64,000 bases of DNA, from the NCBI RefSeq assembly GCF_000987765.1, contig NZ_LAHP01000008.1, forward strand, positions 62,001 to 126,000, given 5' to 3'. This document shows positions 21,101 through 30,278 of the stretch, piece by piece (position 1 is the first letter of the stretch; the number at the start of each line of letters is the position of its first letter). A model generated the notes under the pieces. It was not told the DNA's origin, did no database searches, and saw nothing but the letters and a program-made list of their open reading frames with translations. This DNA is from Arsukibacterium sp. MJ3. Its GTDB lineage: Bacteria; Pseudomonadota; Gammaproteobacteria; Enterobacterales; Alteromonadaceae. The translations under genes and the position numbers were made by a program.

Positions 21101-21594
21101 TAAAAGAAGGGCGCCAACCAAGCCTTGATGCCATGTTAAGCCAGCAAAGTGAAATTGATTTAAAAATTCCGGCGTTATTACCCGATAGCTATATACCAGA
21201 TGTTAACCTGCGGCTGTCGTTTTATAAAAAACTGGCTAGCGCCAAAGATGAAGACGAACTGGACGAAGTTCAGGTAGAATTAATTGACCGTTTTGGTTTA
21301 CTGCCCGATGCAGCGAAAAACCTGGTTAAACTTACCGAGTTTAAACAACAAGCTCAGGCGTTGGGTGTTCGGCGGATTGAAGCCAATGCCAAAGGCGGTG
21401 TAATTGAATTTGCTGATAAAACCCGGGTTGCGCCTGGTTACATTATTGGCCTGATCCAACAGCAAAGCCGGGTTTTTAAACTTGATGGCGGTCAAAAACT
21501 TCGTTTTACCATCGCCAGCCCTGACGCCAAAGACCGGCTAGTATTAATTGCCAATATGTTAGCTGACTTCAGCCAACATCAGCTGGAGAAATAA
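18118..21594 (+). CDS. mfd: Transcription-repair coupling factor Mfd
   Basis: ATP-driven translocase that removes stalled RNA polymerase at lesions and recruits UvrA. 1158 residues (E. coli 1148). Order: UvrB-like N-terminal domains, RNA-polymerase-interacting CarD-like domain (GQPIVHLQHGVGRYQGL, about 490-507), superfamily 2 helicase core with Walker A CGDVGFGKTE and DEEH box, TRG/RecG-like motif, and C-terminal TRCF domain. The stop overlaps the csiV-like start by one base. Its partner gene uvrB also lies in this window at 54.9 kb. Confidence 0.98.
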   Translation: MSLIKSLPRIKRQQDQLSWGQLHGAALPYAIAQLVQAEPAVYLLVVPDTPSAVRLEQELAVFLANSHCPVLTLPDWETLPYDVFSPHQDIISQRLKTLYQLPRLQQGLVIVPVSTLLLKISHRNYLEQASFLIEKGQQVDLTALKLQLIAVGYRAVDQVMEHGEFSARGSLLDLFPMGCSSPFRIDFFDNEVDGIRTFDPDNQRSVEQVSAIELLPAHEFPTDKAAIERFRLGYRERFAARNEKESLYQQVTQGIFPAGIEYYLPLFSEKTDSLFSFLPAGCIALSYGDVEHSANQFWQELKRRYHDRAIDTLRPILQPQELYLQTDELFSELNKFSRLKLSRATLPVKAGQANASAVELPELNIQHQLKQPLEQLIQFLLSLKQQNGRAIFFVESEGRRESLHQLFNKAGIKAPEIEHLADFASHNADVVMLVGALEQGALITSTPPLALISENELFGQKISQRRRRKKSQQVSSDTIIRNLAELSEGQPIVHLQHGVGRYQGLQVLDAAGISAEFVTIEYAGSSKLYVPVSSLHLLSRYSGSDKDHAPLHKLGNDTWEKARRKAAEKIRDVAAELLDVYAQRAAHQGFAFTVDQQQYAVFADSFPFEETPDQQDAITAVLNDMQSRQPMDRLVCGDVGFGKTEVAMRAAFVAVNDGKQVAILVPTTLLAQQHFENFKDRFANWPVRVEVLSRFISQKQQKAILEDVANGKVDILIGTHKLLQDDIKLHDLGLLVVDEEHRFGVRQKEKIKALRADIDILTLTATPIPRTLNMSMSGMRDLSIIATPPSRRLAVKTFVREFEVGLLREAVMREILRGGQVYFLHNDVASIEKMASDLAELVPEANIAIAHGQLRERDLERIMADFYHQRFNLLLCSTIIETGIDVPTANTIIINRADNFGLAQLHQLRGRVGRSHHQAYAYLLTPPPKRLSKDAEKRLEAISSLEDLGAGFILATHDMEIRGAGELLGAEQSGQIETIGFTLYMDMLEEAVTALKEGRQPSLDAMLSQQSEIDLKIPALLPDSYIPDVNLRLSFYKKLASAKDEDELDEVQVELIDRFGLLPDAAKNLVKLTEFKQQAQALGVRRIEANAKGGVIEFADKTRVAPGYIIGLIQQQSRVFKLDGGQKLRFTIASPDAKDRLVLIANMLADFSQHQLEK

Positions 21595-22664
21595 TGAAAT
21601 TATCTTTTATTACTAATATGTTAAGTGCATTAACACTGACATTAACCGCGACAACGGTTGTGGCCAATAGCAATGCCAATGAGCGCTGGTTTGAAGTTGA
21701 GCTGATTGTATTTAGCCATGCTGGTAGCAGTAAATTAAAAGAACAGTTTAGCCAAGAGGTTAAACCTATCCGGCTTAGCAACAGCATCGATTTAGTGTCT
21801 GCCATGTACCAGCCAGATATTCAGTCGTTACTGCAAAATAGTAATGACTGCAACCTTACAGGGGTTGCACCCGTTAGTTTATTGCCGGCAGAGCTGCGCA
21901 ACTGGCAACGATGGCAACCGCGGCTTTATCCGCTGTTTTGTATTAGTGAACCCCAGGTACCCGCCTGGTTTAATCAAGGGCTTTTTCCAGAACGCCAACT
22001 AAATACTCAGTTACCTATGCCCGCACGCATGCCGGTGCAACTGGCAGCAAAAGCTGACAGCCATCAATCTGTGCCTTACCTGGCGCCGCTTACGGCTTTT
22101 GCATTAAACGATGTCGCCAGCAAGATTAATCGCCAGCCTAATCAACACGTGATCCTGCACACCGTGTGGCGCCAAGCGCCGGTGACTGAGCGGCTGGCAA
22201 TACCCAGCCGCTGGTTTGCTGGGGAAAATTATTCATCCCAAATAGATTATTGGGGCCAGCGAATTACACCGGCAGCAATGGCGGCAATTACCCCAGCTAA
22301 TCCGTTGCAGTACCAGCAACAGGATGATGTCTTTAGCGCTATTGATACTCTGCTTGCACAATTGACGGCGACCGGCAAATTGGAAAATCTGCAGACAGGC
22401 CGGCAAAGCGAGATACCAATAAGCGATAACCTGTCTAATGTGCCTGCCGAGGTGTGGCAGCTAGATGGCCTGTTTAAATTACATTTAGACCACTACTTGT
22501 TTGTAAATACGGAGTTTAACTTATGGCGACCAATGGCTGACACTATGCAAAGCATTAATGTAAAACAAAGTCGGCGGGTGATCAGTGGTGAAATTCACTA
22601 CTTAGACCACCCCTACCTTGGCATCGTGTTACAAATACGCCGCTACCAGCCGCCTGAGCTTTAG
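21594..22664 (+). CDS. csiV: CsiV-family periplasmic peptidoglycan-binding protein
   Basis: 356 residues with an N-terminal signal peptide (cleavage likely after VVAN, about residue 25). The mature part begins with ERWFEVELIVFSH, the hallmark of the CsiV family (PF10972). In Vibrio, CsiV binds peptidoglycan and is needed for the response to non-canonical D-amino acids via LpoA and PBP1A. Gene position directly after mfd matches Vibrio and Shewanella relatives. The ATG overlaps the mfd stop (TAATG), implying coupling. Confidence 0.85.
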   Translation: MKLSFITNMLSALTLTLTATTVVANSNANERWFEVELIVFSHAGSSKLKEQFSQEVKPIRLSNSIDLVSAMYQPDIQSLLQNSNDCNLTGVAPVSLLPAELRNWQRWQPRLYPLFCISEPQVPAWFNQGLFPERQLNTQLPMPARMPVQLAAKADSHQSVPYLAPLTAFALNDVASKINRQPNQHVILHTVWRQAPVTERLAIPSRWFAGENYSSQIDYWGQRITPAAMAAITPANPLQYQQQDDVFSAIDTLLAQLTATGKLENLQTGRQSEIPISDNLSNVPAEVWQLDGLFKLHLDHYLFVNTEFNLWRPMADTMQSINVKQSRRVISGEIHYLDHPYLGIVLQIRRYQPPEL

Positions 22665-22745
22665 CTTAACCCATCAAATAACAACACATCAACTGCATAT
22701 CACCTTAAACGAACCGGTTAAAACGGACAAAACGTTAATGGATGG

Positions 22746-22773
22746 TTGCTTTATTTAAAAAAGGAACTAAAAT
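22746..22773 (+). promoter_or_regulatory. Candidate promoter upstream of the small membrane protein
   Basis: TTGCTT (22746-22751) and TAAAAT (22768-22773) are separated by 16 bp, in the 200-bp gap after the csiV-like gene. This is the best sigma70-like pair in the gap, by eye only. Confidence 0.4.
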
Positions 22774-22867
22774 AGCGTCTTCATTACATATTTATACAAA
22801 TAACAACGGGTAAGTAACATAGTTTTTTCTTACAGTGTCTAAACCCGTTAACCACAATCAGAGATCA

Positions 22868-23146
22868 ATGGACGACTTAAATCTGCAGCCAGAGTTTACC
22901 CCCGCGCACTACGTGTTATTATTGCTGTTACTGATTTTTGCCAGTGCGGGTAGCAGTATTTTAGCTTGGTTTTTACCACAGGCTGCTAACAGCTTGTGGT
23001 TAAGTGCGTTACCACCGTTGCTTGGCTTGTACAGCCTGTTAATACTATTTAAAGGGCTTGGCATTATTCGTTTACCTTCAGCAGCAGTTTACTCAGCCAT
23101 TTTCACCCCGGTTACCGTAATAAGCTTTTATCAATTTTTCTTATAG
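22868..23146 (+). CDS. Small two- to three-helix membrane protein, unknown
   Basis: About 92 residues from ATG 22868; a GTG at 22835 would add 11 polar residues, and neither has a strong ribosome site. Hydrophobic segments cover about residues 14-35, 43-62 and 68-90. No family was recognised. It lies between the csiV-like gene and ylqF, all on the plus strand. It could be an inner-membrane accessory protein; nothing in the sequence gives a function. Confidence 0.6.
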   Translation: MDDLNLQPEFTPAHYVLLLLLLIFASAGSSILAWFLPQAANSLWLSALPPLLGLYSLLILFKGLGIIRLPSAAVYSAIFTPVTVISFYQFFL

Positions 23147-23207
23147 CACGTTATCAGACCAACGGTTTTAGGGTATTATGCGCCCTTTGCACCATTGAGG
23201 ATAACAG

Positions 23208-24143
23208 ATGTCAATTAACTGGTTTCCAGGCCACATGCACAAGGCCCGTAAAGAAATTGCTGAGGTAATGCCTCAGGTTGATATCATTATCGAAATGCTT
23301 GACGCCCGCATCCCTTTTTCCAGCGAAAATCCATTGGTACCGCAACTACGCGGTAATACGCCCTGTATTAAAGTACTAAACAAAGCCGATTTAGCCGACC
23401 CGGTACTAACGGCAGTTTGGGTAGCGCATTTTGAACAACAATCCGGAGTGCGTGCTATCCCCATCAGCCAACAACACCCTGAGCAAATTAGAGCGTTGTT
23501 AACACTGTGCAATGAGATGCTACCAGAACGTAATCTTGACATCCGGCCAGCCAGGGCAATGATTATGGGTATTCCAAATGTGGGTAAATCTACCTTAATT
23601 AATACTCTGGCCGGGCGCACCATCGCTAAAACCGGCAATGAAGCCGGTGTCACTAAAATGCAACAGCGGATCAGGCTAGACAATAATGTTATTTTGACTG
23701 ACACCCCAGGTTTTTTATGGCCTAAACTCAGCCCGCCAACCTGTGGCTACCGGCTGGCTGTAACGGGTGCCATTAAAGACACGGTGTTTGAATATGCCGA
23801 TATCGCCCTGTTTGCTGCCGATTATTTGTTGCAAGTATACCCCGATGCGGTAATGCAACGTTTTGATTTAACCGAGCAACCCGAAAATGATCTCGCTCTG
23901 CTTGATGCAATTGGCATTCGCCGCGGCTGTATGCGTAAAGGTGGTATAGTCGACTTAGAAAAAGCCGGTACTATTCTTATTACTGAACTTCGTGCCGGCA
24001 ACCTCGGTCCATTGACGCTGGAAACGCCCGATATGGTAAGCCAGGAGCAAATTGATGCGAAAGCAGCAGAAGCGACTAAAGCGCAAGATAAAGCCGAGCG
24101 TGAAGCTGAGCGTAAACGTAAAACACAGCGGAAGTACCGCTAA
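23208..24143 (+). CDS. ylqF: Ribosome biogenesis GTPase YlqF/RbgA
   Basis: Circularly permuted GTPase acting late in 50S subunit assembly. 311 residues. The permuted order is visible: NKAD (G4) at 58-61 comes before the P-loop GIPNVGKST at 121-129, then DTPG (G3). The N-terminal WFPGHMHKA is the family signature. The C-terminus is charged (Lys/Glu/Arg), typical for rRNA contact. AGGA precedes the ATG. Whether it replaces other GTPases in this organism is not clear. Confidence 0.93.
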   Translation: MSINWFPGHMHKARKEIAEVMPQVDIIIEMLDARIPFSSENPLVPQLRGNTPCIKVLNKADLADPVLTAVWVAHFEQQSGVRAIPISQQHPEQIRALLTLCNEMLPERNLDIRPARAMIMGIPNVGKSTLINTLAGRTIAKTGNEAGVTKMQQRIRLDNNVILTDTPGFLWPKLSPPTCGYRLAVTGAIKDTVFEYADIALFAADYLLQVYPDAVMQRFDLTEQPENDLALLDAIGIRRGCMRKGGIVDLEKAGTILITELRAGNLGPLTLETPDMVSQEQIDAKAAEATKAQDKAEREAERKRKTQRKYR

Positions 24144-24199
24144 CGTCTTGTTGTTACAGCAAACAAACGCTACTATCCTCTGTGGTTATTGAGGGTGTC

Positions 24200-24559
24200 A
24201 TGTTTATTAGAATATTGCTTGGTAAAACACGGTTTAGTCGAATTCAGCTAAGCAAGGCATTGGGTGTAATTTTTTTGCTATTGATAATGCTGAATCATGC
24301 TGTAATGGCATGTGATGGCTTAGTCATTCACTTGCCTGAGCATGCGCATGCTTATACCAGCCTAAGCGACAACCACAGTAGTAATAACAGCGTTGTTGAT
24401 GATACTGAGCTTCACACTGAGCACGCTCATGTAGCCTGTTATATCGCTTTTTTTCATGGTATCGAATTACTCAATTTCAGTAACAGCGCCATAGCCAGCG
24501 CCAGTCGCCGAGTTAACTTTATCAGCTACAGCCCACCGGTTCCGCCTCCCAACAACTGA
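24200..24559 (+). CDS. Small His-rich secreted protein at head of czc operon (CzcI-like)
   Basis: 119 residues. ATG 24200 was chosen because a GAGGG ribosome site lies just before it; an upstream GTG at 24182 is less likely. A signal-peptide-like hydrophobic stretch (about 20-36) is followed by Cys38 and then His/Asp/Glu-rich clusters, HLPEHAHAY and HTEHAHVACY, suited to binding divalent metal. The tail is Pro-rich (SPPVPPPNN). Position just before czcC matches CzcI/CopL-like leader proteins of metal operons, but I do not see clear sequence identity to them. Likely periplasmic metal binding or sensing (inference). Confidence 0.6.
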   Translation: MFIRILLGKTRFSRIQLSKALGVIFLLLIMLNHAVMACDGLVIHLPEHAHAYTSLSDNHSSNNSVVDDTELHTEHAHVACYIAFFHGIELLNFSNSAIASASRRVNFISYSPPVPPPNN

Positions 24560-24609
24560 TCCTGCTTGTTTGTCATTTTATTTACTGATTAACTAACAGG
24601 AGCATACCT

Positions 24610-25893
24610 ATGCGTATGACATTGACGCTAACGGCATTGCTGATCGCGGCGCTTTGCTCGCAGCTACTGCATGCTGAGACGACAACGCTAACATTGGCAC
24701 AAGCCTTACAGCGTACCTTGCAACACGACATAAATTTACTCACCTTTCCATACCAGTTTCGGATGGCAGAAGCTGAAGAAGTGCAAGCCACTATAACACC
24801 CAACCCTGAACTGGATGTTACGCTGGAAAATGTGCTGGGCACTGGTGAAAACCGTGCGTTGGCCAGTGCAGAGCTTACCCTTAGCCTGAGCCAGCAAATT
24901 GAACTGGGCCAGAAACGGCAGCGCAGGCTGACGCTGGCACAACACCATAGCCAGCTGCAACGCGATAACTATCAACTGGCCAGGCTGGATGCACTTGCCG
25001 CGACCAGCTTGCAGTATTTACAGCTATTACGCCTGCAACGATTACAGACATGGGCAAATGACAAAATAGCCCGTGAACAGGCCCTTCTAAGTACGGCAGA
25101 GGGTCGCAGTAAAACCGGTAATCTGCTAGATGCCGATATCAGCCGGATCAGACTACGGCTGGTTCGCAGCCAGATTGAATTAGCCGATATTACCCAAGCT
25201 ATCGAAAGCCGGCGTTACCGTTTAGCCGCAAGATGGCAGGCAGCGCCCGACTTTACTGTAGTCGCGGGTGATATCAGCATACTACCAATGCTACCGGCGT
25301 TGTCGGCCTTACAAACGCAACTGCAACATAATCCGGCGTTACAACGTTATGCCACGCTGGCGCGTATTGCACAAAGCCAGCTGCGCCTGACCGAGGCCAA
25401 CAGCAAAGCCGATATCCGGTTCTCTGCCGGCGTAAGACGCAACGAAGCTAGCAATGACAACGCCGTAGTATTTGGTTTTAGTATGCCGCTAACCTTATCA
25501 GACCCCAATCAGGGCCGACGACAGGCTGAGGCCACTGAGCAAGCGCTCTTACTCAGACAACAGCAACATGCCCGCACTGAGCTGTCGTTATTAATCCAAC
25601 AACAGTGGTTAAATTTAGAGCAGCTTCGCGGCACCGTGCACGCCGTCAACAACCTGCTTTTACCAGAAGCAAAGCAATTGCGACAAGCCAGCTTACGTAG
25701 TTATCAGCAAGGTCAACTGGATTTGCTTAGTCTGTTATCTGCTGAAGAAGAGTTGGCGCAAGCCGAACGCGATGTAATTGAAAGCCAAAGCCGCTTTCAT
25801 CTCACCTTATTGGAGTTGGAGCAACTTACCGGTCAACCCATGATCCTGACTAGCACGGCAGCAGTTGCTGCGTTGGAGTATAGCAATGACTAA
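24610..25893 (+). CDS. czcC: Outer-membrane efflux protein, CzcC-like (TolC family)
   Basis: 427 residues with a signal peptide ending near LLHA (about residue 22). Two repeats of the outer-membrane efflux fold, with long Leu/Gln-rich coiled-coil segments, mark a TolC-type channel. AGGAG at 24598 precedes the ATG. It forms the exit duct for the CzcB/CzcA pump encoded next. The last 8 bp overlap czcB. Confidence 0.9.
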   Translation: MRMTLTLTALLIAALCSQLLHAETTTLTLAQALQRTLQHDINLLTFPYQFRMAEAEEVQATITPNPELDVTLENVLGTGENRALASAELTLSLSQQIELGQKRQRRLTLAQHHSQLQRDNYQLARLDALAATSLQYLQLLRLQRLQTWANDKIAREQALLSTAEGRSKTGNLLDADISRIRLRLVRSQIELADITQAIESRRYRLAARWQAAPDFTVVAGDISILPMLPALSALQTQLQHNPALQRYATLARIAQSQLRLTEANSKADIRFSAGVRRNEASNDNAVVFGFSMPLTLSDPNQGRRQAEATEQALLLRQQQHARTELSLLIQQQWLNLEQLRGTVHAVNNLLLPEAKQLRQASLRSYQQGQLDLLSLLSAEEELAQAERDVIESQSRFHLTLLELEQLTGQPMILTSTAAVAALEYSND

Positions 25894-27127
25894 GACATTG
25901 AATTTATTGACCAGCCTGTTTATGTTTTTTTTATTACTTGGTAGCAACAGCAGTTACAGCGCAGGCGGCCACGACGGGCATGACGATGAACATCAAACTA
26001 AAGCAGCTGAAGGCCCACAGGGTGGCAGATTGTTAACCGAGGCGAACTTTGCCATTGAAGTGACTATTTTTGAAACTAACATACCAGCGGAAATGCGCTT
26101 ATATGCTTATGCTGATGGTAAGCCGGTCGAACCTGATGCGCTAACCGCTAAGGTGACACTGCAGCGGTTGGATGGCCAGCAAGATGACATACAATTTAGC
26201 GCAGAGCAGCGTTATCTGGTCAGTGATATCAGTATCGCCGAGCCTCACTCTTATAGTGTCGATGTCAATGTCGAGTATCAGGGAAAACATTACCACTGGC
26301 ACTACGACAGCTTTGAAGGGCGGGTTGAATTGAACGAGCGCATAATGGGCTTAACAGGTATTGCCACCGATATCGCTAATAGCCAGACATTAACCCAAAA
26401 AACGCATTTATTTGGGGTGATCAGCGCCCCGCCTACTGCCCGTTTTAATGTACGGGTTCCTTATAGCGGCATAGTTAGTCAGGTGCTGGTGCAACAAGGT
26501 GATGCCGTCAGTAAAGGACAGCTGCTGGCGCGCGTCAGCAATAAAACCACCTTAAAACAATACGACATTATCTCGCCGGCTGCGGGCGTCGTTACCGAGC
26601 GCTTCTTTAATAACAACGAGCTTATTCTCGACGAAATACTGTTTAGCATCGCCGATTATCGCCAGCTGTATGTTGAACTGTCGGCCTTTCCTAACGATAT
26701 ACAGCAACTCCGGCTTGATATGCCGGTGACCGTGTTTAGTTTACATCATGGCGAAACTGCCAGCAGCAGCATTAGCTACATCGCACCACAAATGACAGAA
26801 GGGCACATTGCGCGGGTACGTGCAGTAATAAGCAACAGCAGTGGTTATTGGCGGCCAGGTATGCATGTTGAAGCCACAGTACTCACGGCAGAAATACCGG
26901 TAGCGCTGGCGGTGAAAAAAAGTGCTATTCAGCGTTATCGTGATATGCCAGTGGTGTTTGCCCGTTATGGCAATACCTTTGAGGTGAGGATGTTACAATT
27001 TGGCCGCGAAGACGATGACTACATTGAAGTGACATCGGGCCTTAAACCGGGCACTGAATACGCTACAGCCAATAGCTTTGTGCTTAAAGCTGATGTATTA
27101 AAATCCGGCGCCAGCCATGCTCACTAG
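25886..27127 (+). CDS. czcB: RND efflux periplasmic adaptor, CzcB-like
   Basis: Membrane-fusion subunit linking CzcA to CzcC. Start placed at ATG 25886 inside the end of czcC (GGAG upstream), giving 413 residues; an earlier codon at 25865 is unlikely. A hydrophobic N-terminal signal is followed by a His/Asp-rich segment, GGHDGHDDEHQ, that may bind metal. An extra N-terminal beta domain precedes the lipoyl/barrel domains typical of heavy-metal adaptors. The C-terminal end ASHAH is again His-bearing. Confidence 0.9.
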   Translation: MTKTLNLLTSLFMFFLLLGSNSSYSAGGHDGHDDEHQTKAAEGPQGGRLLTEANFAIEVTIFETNIPAEMRLYAYADGKPVEPDALTAKVTLQRLDGQQDDIQFSAEQRYLVSDISIAEPHSYSVDVNVEYQGKHYHWHYDSFEGRVELNERIMGLTGIATDIANSQTLTQKTHLFGVISAPPTARFNVRVPYSGIVSQVLVQQGDAVSKGQLLARVSNKTTLKQYDIISPAAGVVTERFFNNNELILDEILFSIADYRQLYVELSAFPNDIQQLRLDMPVTVFSLHHGETASSSISYIAPQMTEGHIARVRAVISNSSGYWRPGMHVEATVLTAEIPVALAVKKSAIQRYRDMPVVFARYGNTFEVRMLQFGREDDDYIEVTSGLKPGTEYATANSFVLKADVLKSGASHAH

Positions 27128-27136
27128 GAGGGCATT

Positions 27137-30100
27137 ATGATTGATATACTGTTAAAGTTTGCCCTTGAGCGCCGTTATTTAGTGCTAGGCCTGACCTTGT
27201 TGCTGGTACTAACCGGTATTTATAATACGCAGCGTTTACCAATGGATGCAGTGCCCGATATTACTAATGTCCAGGTACAAATTAATACGACTGCCCCAGG
27301 TTACTCGCCACTGGAAACCGAGCAACGGCTGACGGTACTAATTGAAAACGCCATGGCCGGCTTACCGAAGCTGCAATACAGTCGCTCGTTATCACGCTAC
27401 GGTATGTCGCAGGTTACCGTAGTATTTAATGATGGCACCGATATTTACTGGGCACGTCAGCAGGTCTCTGAACGCTTACAGGCGGTAAGAGCCAATTTAC
27501 CCAAAGATACCAACACCACGCTTGGCCCCATAGCCACCGGCCTCGGTGAAATTTTTATGTATACCGTGAGCGCTCAGCCTGACGCGGTAAAAGCAGATGG
27601 CAGCACTTATACCGCTGAAGATCTTCGCACCTTACAAGATTGGGTAATTAAACCACAACTGGTTGTCGTAAAAGGTGTGACCGAAGTGAACACCATTGGC
27701 GGTTACCTGCGCCAGTATCAAGTGGCACCCGATCCCGCCAAGCTACTCGCCTTTAAACTAACCCTGGATGACATCGCCACTGCACTTGAGCGCAATAACA
27801 GCAATGTTGGTGCCGGTTATATTGAGCAACGCGGTGAACAATGGCTGGTTCGCTCACCAGGTCAACTGCGTAACCTTGATGATATCCGCATGCTAATTAT
27901 TGCCAAGCGTGATGATGCCCCAGTGCGGTTGCATCATGTTGCAGAGGTATATCTGGGTAAGGAGTTACGAACCGGTGCCGCCAGCTTAAATGGTGAAGAA
28001 ACCGTGCTGGGTACCGTGTTTATGCTAATGGGTGAAAACAGCCGTACTGTGGCAAAAGCCGTGGCTGAGCAACTGCAGCAAGTAAACCAGTCATTACCTG
28101 CGGGAGTAATAGCGCAAGCAGTATACAACCGCACTATCCTGGTAGACAAAACCATTGCCACCGTGCAGAAAAATCTGTTCGAAGGCGCCGTGCTGGTTAT
28201 CGTAGTATTGTTTATTTTTTTGGGTAATATTCGTGCGGCACTGATTACGGCGTTAGTTATTCCACTTAGTATGTTATTTGCCATCAGTGGCATGGCCATC
28301 AATAACGTTAGCGGCAATTTAATGAGCTTAGGCGCTATTGACTTTGGCTTAATGGTCGACGGTGCTGTCATTGTGGTAGAGAACTGCCTGCGCCGGTTAG
28401 GCTTAGCGCAGCATCGAACTGGTCGCTTGTTAACGCTAGAAGAACGTTTACTTGAAGTTTATCACGCCACCCGAGAGGTGTTTACCCCGGCGGTATTTGG
28501 TGTGCTAATTATTATGTTGGTTTTTATGCCCATTTTTGCACTAAGCGGGGTAGAAGGTAAAATGTTTCACCCTATGGCCTTTACCGTAATTGCCGCCTTG
28601 GCGGGTGCTGTGTTGTTGGCCATTACTTTTGTACCTGCAGCGGTGGCTATTTTTGTCAGTGGCAAGGTTAAAGAGCAAGATTCCGGGTTAATGCGCACCT
28701 TAAAACGCGGCTACTCGGCAGTACTGCGTCAAAGTTTACGCCACTCAATGCTGTTTATCAGTACAGCGTTGTTGTTGGTGGCCGCCGTATTCTGGCAGGG
28801 CAGTAAGCTAGGAAGTGAGTTTATGCCTCAGCTCGATGAAGGCGATGTGGCCTTACATGCGCTACGCATACCCGGTACCAGCCTTAGCCAGTCGTTACAA
28901 ATGCAGCTGCTGCTGGAGCGTGAAATTGTAGCATTACCGCAGGTAGAACGGGTATTTAGCAAATTGGGTACCGCAGAAATTGCCACCGATCCGATGCCAC
29001 CGAATGTTGCTGATACTTTTGTCATATTAAAACCACAAGCACAGTGGTCAGACAGTAATATGAGCAAGGCTGACTTTGTTGCGTTGTTGCGGCAAACCGT
29101 TGAAGCCGTACCTGGCAATAACTACGAGTTTACCCAGCCGATTGAAATGCGCTTTAACGAGCTAATTGCTGGCGTACGCAGCGATGTGGCACTACGAATA
29201 TATGGTGATGATTTAGCCACATTGGCTGAATTGGGTGAGGCGGCAACTAAATTGCTGGCTACTATACCCGGTGCCGTTGATGTGCGGATGGAGCAAGCAA
29301 CGGGTCTGCCAATGTTATCCATTGAGCCAGATCGTGAACATCTGGCATTACTGGGTATCGATGTGGCCACAGTGCAGCAGACTATTCAAACTATGGTTGG
29401 TGGCTCTCAAGTCGGGCTTATTTATGAAGGAGACAAAGCATTTGCTTTAATCATCCGGGCCGACGAGACACTTCGAAGCGATCCGCAACAATTAAAACGC
29501 CTGCCGGTAGCGCTGCCGGAAATTAATGATAACGGTGCAAACGCCGAGCTTACTTATGTACCACTGGGTGAAGTAGCACATTTTAATGAAATTGACGCCC
29601 CGAATCAGATCAACCGGGAAAGCGCCAAGCGTAATATTGTGGTGAGCGCCAATGTAGCTGGCCGCGATCTTGGCAGCTTTATCAGCGAAACCAGGCAGCT
29701 AATGGCCGATAAGCTTGAGTTACCCGCCGGTTACTGGCTTGGCTACGGCGGCACGTTTGAGCAATTGCAATCGGCATCTGAGCGCTTAATGTGGATAGTA
29801 CCGCTAACCTTACTGATGATATTTGGTCTGCTCTACAGTGCACTTAATTCAGCTAAAGATGCATTAATCGTATTTAGCGGCGTTCCCTTGGCCTTAACCG
29901 GAGGCTTTGCGGCATTAATGCTTCGCGATATGCCGCTGTCAATTTCAGCTGCAGTAGGCTTTATTGCCTTATCGGGTATTGCGGTACTGAATGGTGTGGT
30001 GATGTTAGCGATGATTACGCAATTACGTGAGCAAGGCCTTAACTTGTTGCAAGCGATACAACAGGGTGCCTTGCAGCGTTTGAGGCCGGTGTTAATGACA

Positions 30101-30274
30101 GCACTGGTGGCAAGCCTTGGCTTTGTACCCATGGCCTTTAACAGTGGCACCGGCGCCGAAGTGCAACGGCCGTTAGCCACCGTTGTCATTGGTGGCATTA
30201 TTACCGCGACCTTACTTACCCTGGTGCTATTGCCGGCGCTGTATAAACTGGTACATCGTAAAGCCAGTCAGTAA
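27137..30274 (+). CDS. czcA: Heavy-metal RND efflux pump CzcA/CusA family
   Basis: Proton-driven inner-membrane pump moving metal ions to CzcC. 1045 residues, twelve membrane helices and two large periplasmic loops. The helix IV motif DFGLMVDGAVIVVEN (about 404-418) carries the paired Asp residues of the HME1/HME2 group, which export divalent ions (Zn, Co, Cd, Ni), rather than the Cu/Ag CusA type. AGGAGGG at 27127 is a strong ribosome site. Exact metal specificity is inferred. No czcRS-type two-component regulator is adjacent. Confidence 0.93.
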   Translation: MIDILLKFALERRYLVLGLTLLLVLTGIYNTQRLPMDAVPDITNVQVQINTTAPGYSPLETEQRLTVLIENAMAGLPKLQYSRSLSRYGMSQVTVVFNDGTDIYWARQQVSERLQAVRANLPKDTNTTLGPIATGLGEIFMYTVSAQPDAVKADGSTYTAEDLRTLQDWVIKPQLVVVKGVTEVNTIGGYLRQYQVAPDPAKLLAFKLTLDDIATALERNNSNVGAGYIEQRGEQWLVRSPGQLRNLDDIRMLIIAKRDDAPVRLHHVAEVYLGKELRTGAASLNGEETVLGTVFMLMGENSRTVAKAVAEQLQQVNQSLPAGVIAQAVYNRTILVDKTIATVQKNLFEGAVLVIVVLFIFLGNIRAALITALVIPLSMLFAISGMAINNVSGNLMSLGAIDFGLMVDGAVIVVENCLRRLGLAQHRTGRLLTLEERLLEVYHATREVFTPAVFGVLIIMLVFMPIFALSGVEGKMFHPMAFTVIAALAGAVLLAITFVPAAVAIFVSGKVKEQDSGLMRTLKRGYSAVLRQSLRHSMLFISTALLLVAAVFWQGSKLGSEFMPQLDEGDVALHALRIPGTSLSQSLQMQLLLEREIVALPQVERVFSKLGTAEIATDPMPPNVADTFVILKPQAQWSDSNMSKADFVALLRQTVEAVPGNNYEFTQPIEMRFNELIAGVRSDVALRIYGDDLATLAELGEAATKLLATIPGAVDVRMEQATGLPMLSIEPDREHLALLGIDVATVQQTIQTMVGGSQVGLIYEGDKAFALIIRADETLRSDPQQLKRLPVALPEINDNGANAELTYVPLGEVAHFNEIDAPNQINRESAKRNIVVSANVAGRDLGSFISETRQLMADKLELPAGYWLGYGGTFEQLQSASERLMWIVPLTLLMIFGLLYSALNSAKDALIVFSGVPLALTGGFAALMLRDMPLSISAAVGFIALSGIAVLNGVVMLAMITQLREQGLNLLQAIQQGALQRLRPVLMTALVASLGFVPMAFNSGTGAEVQRPLATVVIGGIITATLLTLVLLPALYKLVHRKASQ

Positions 30275-30278
30275 ACCG

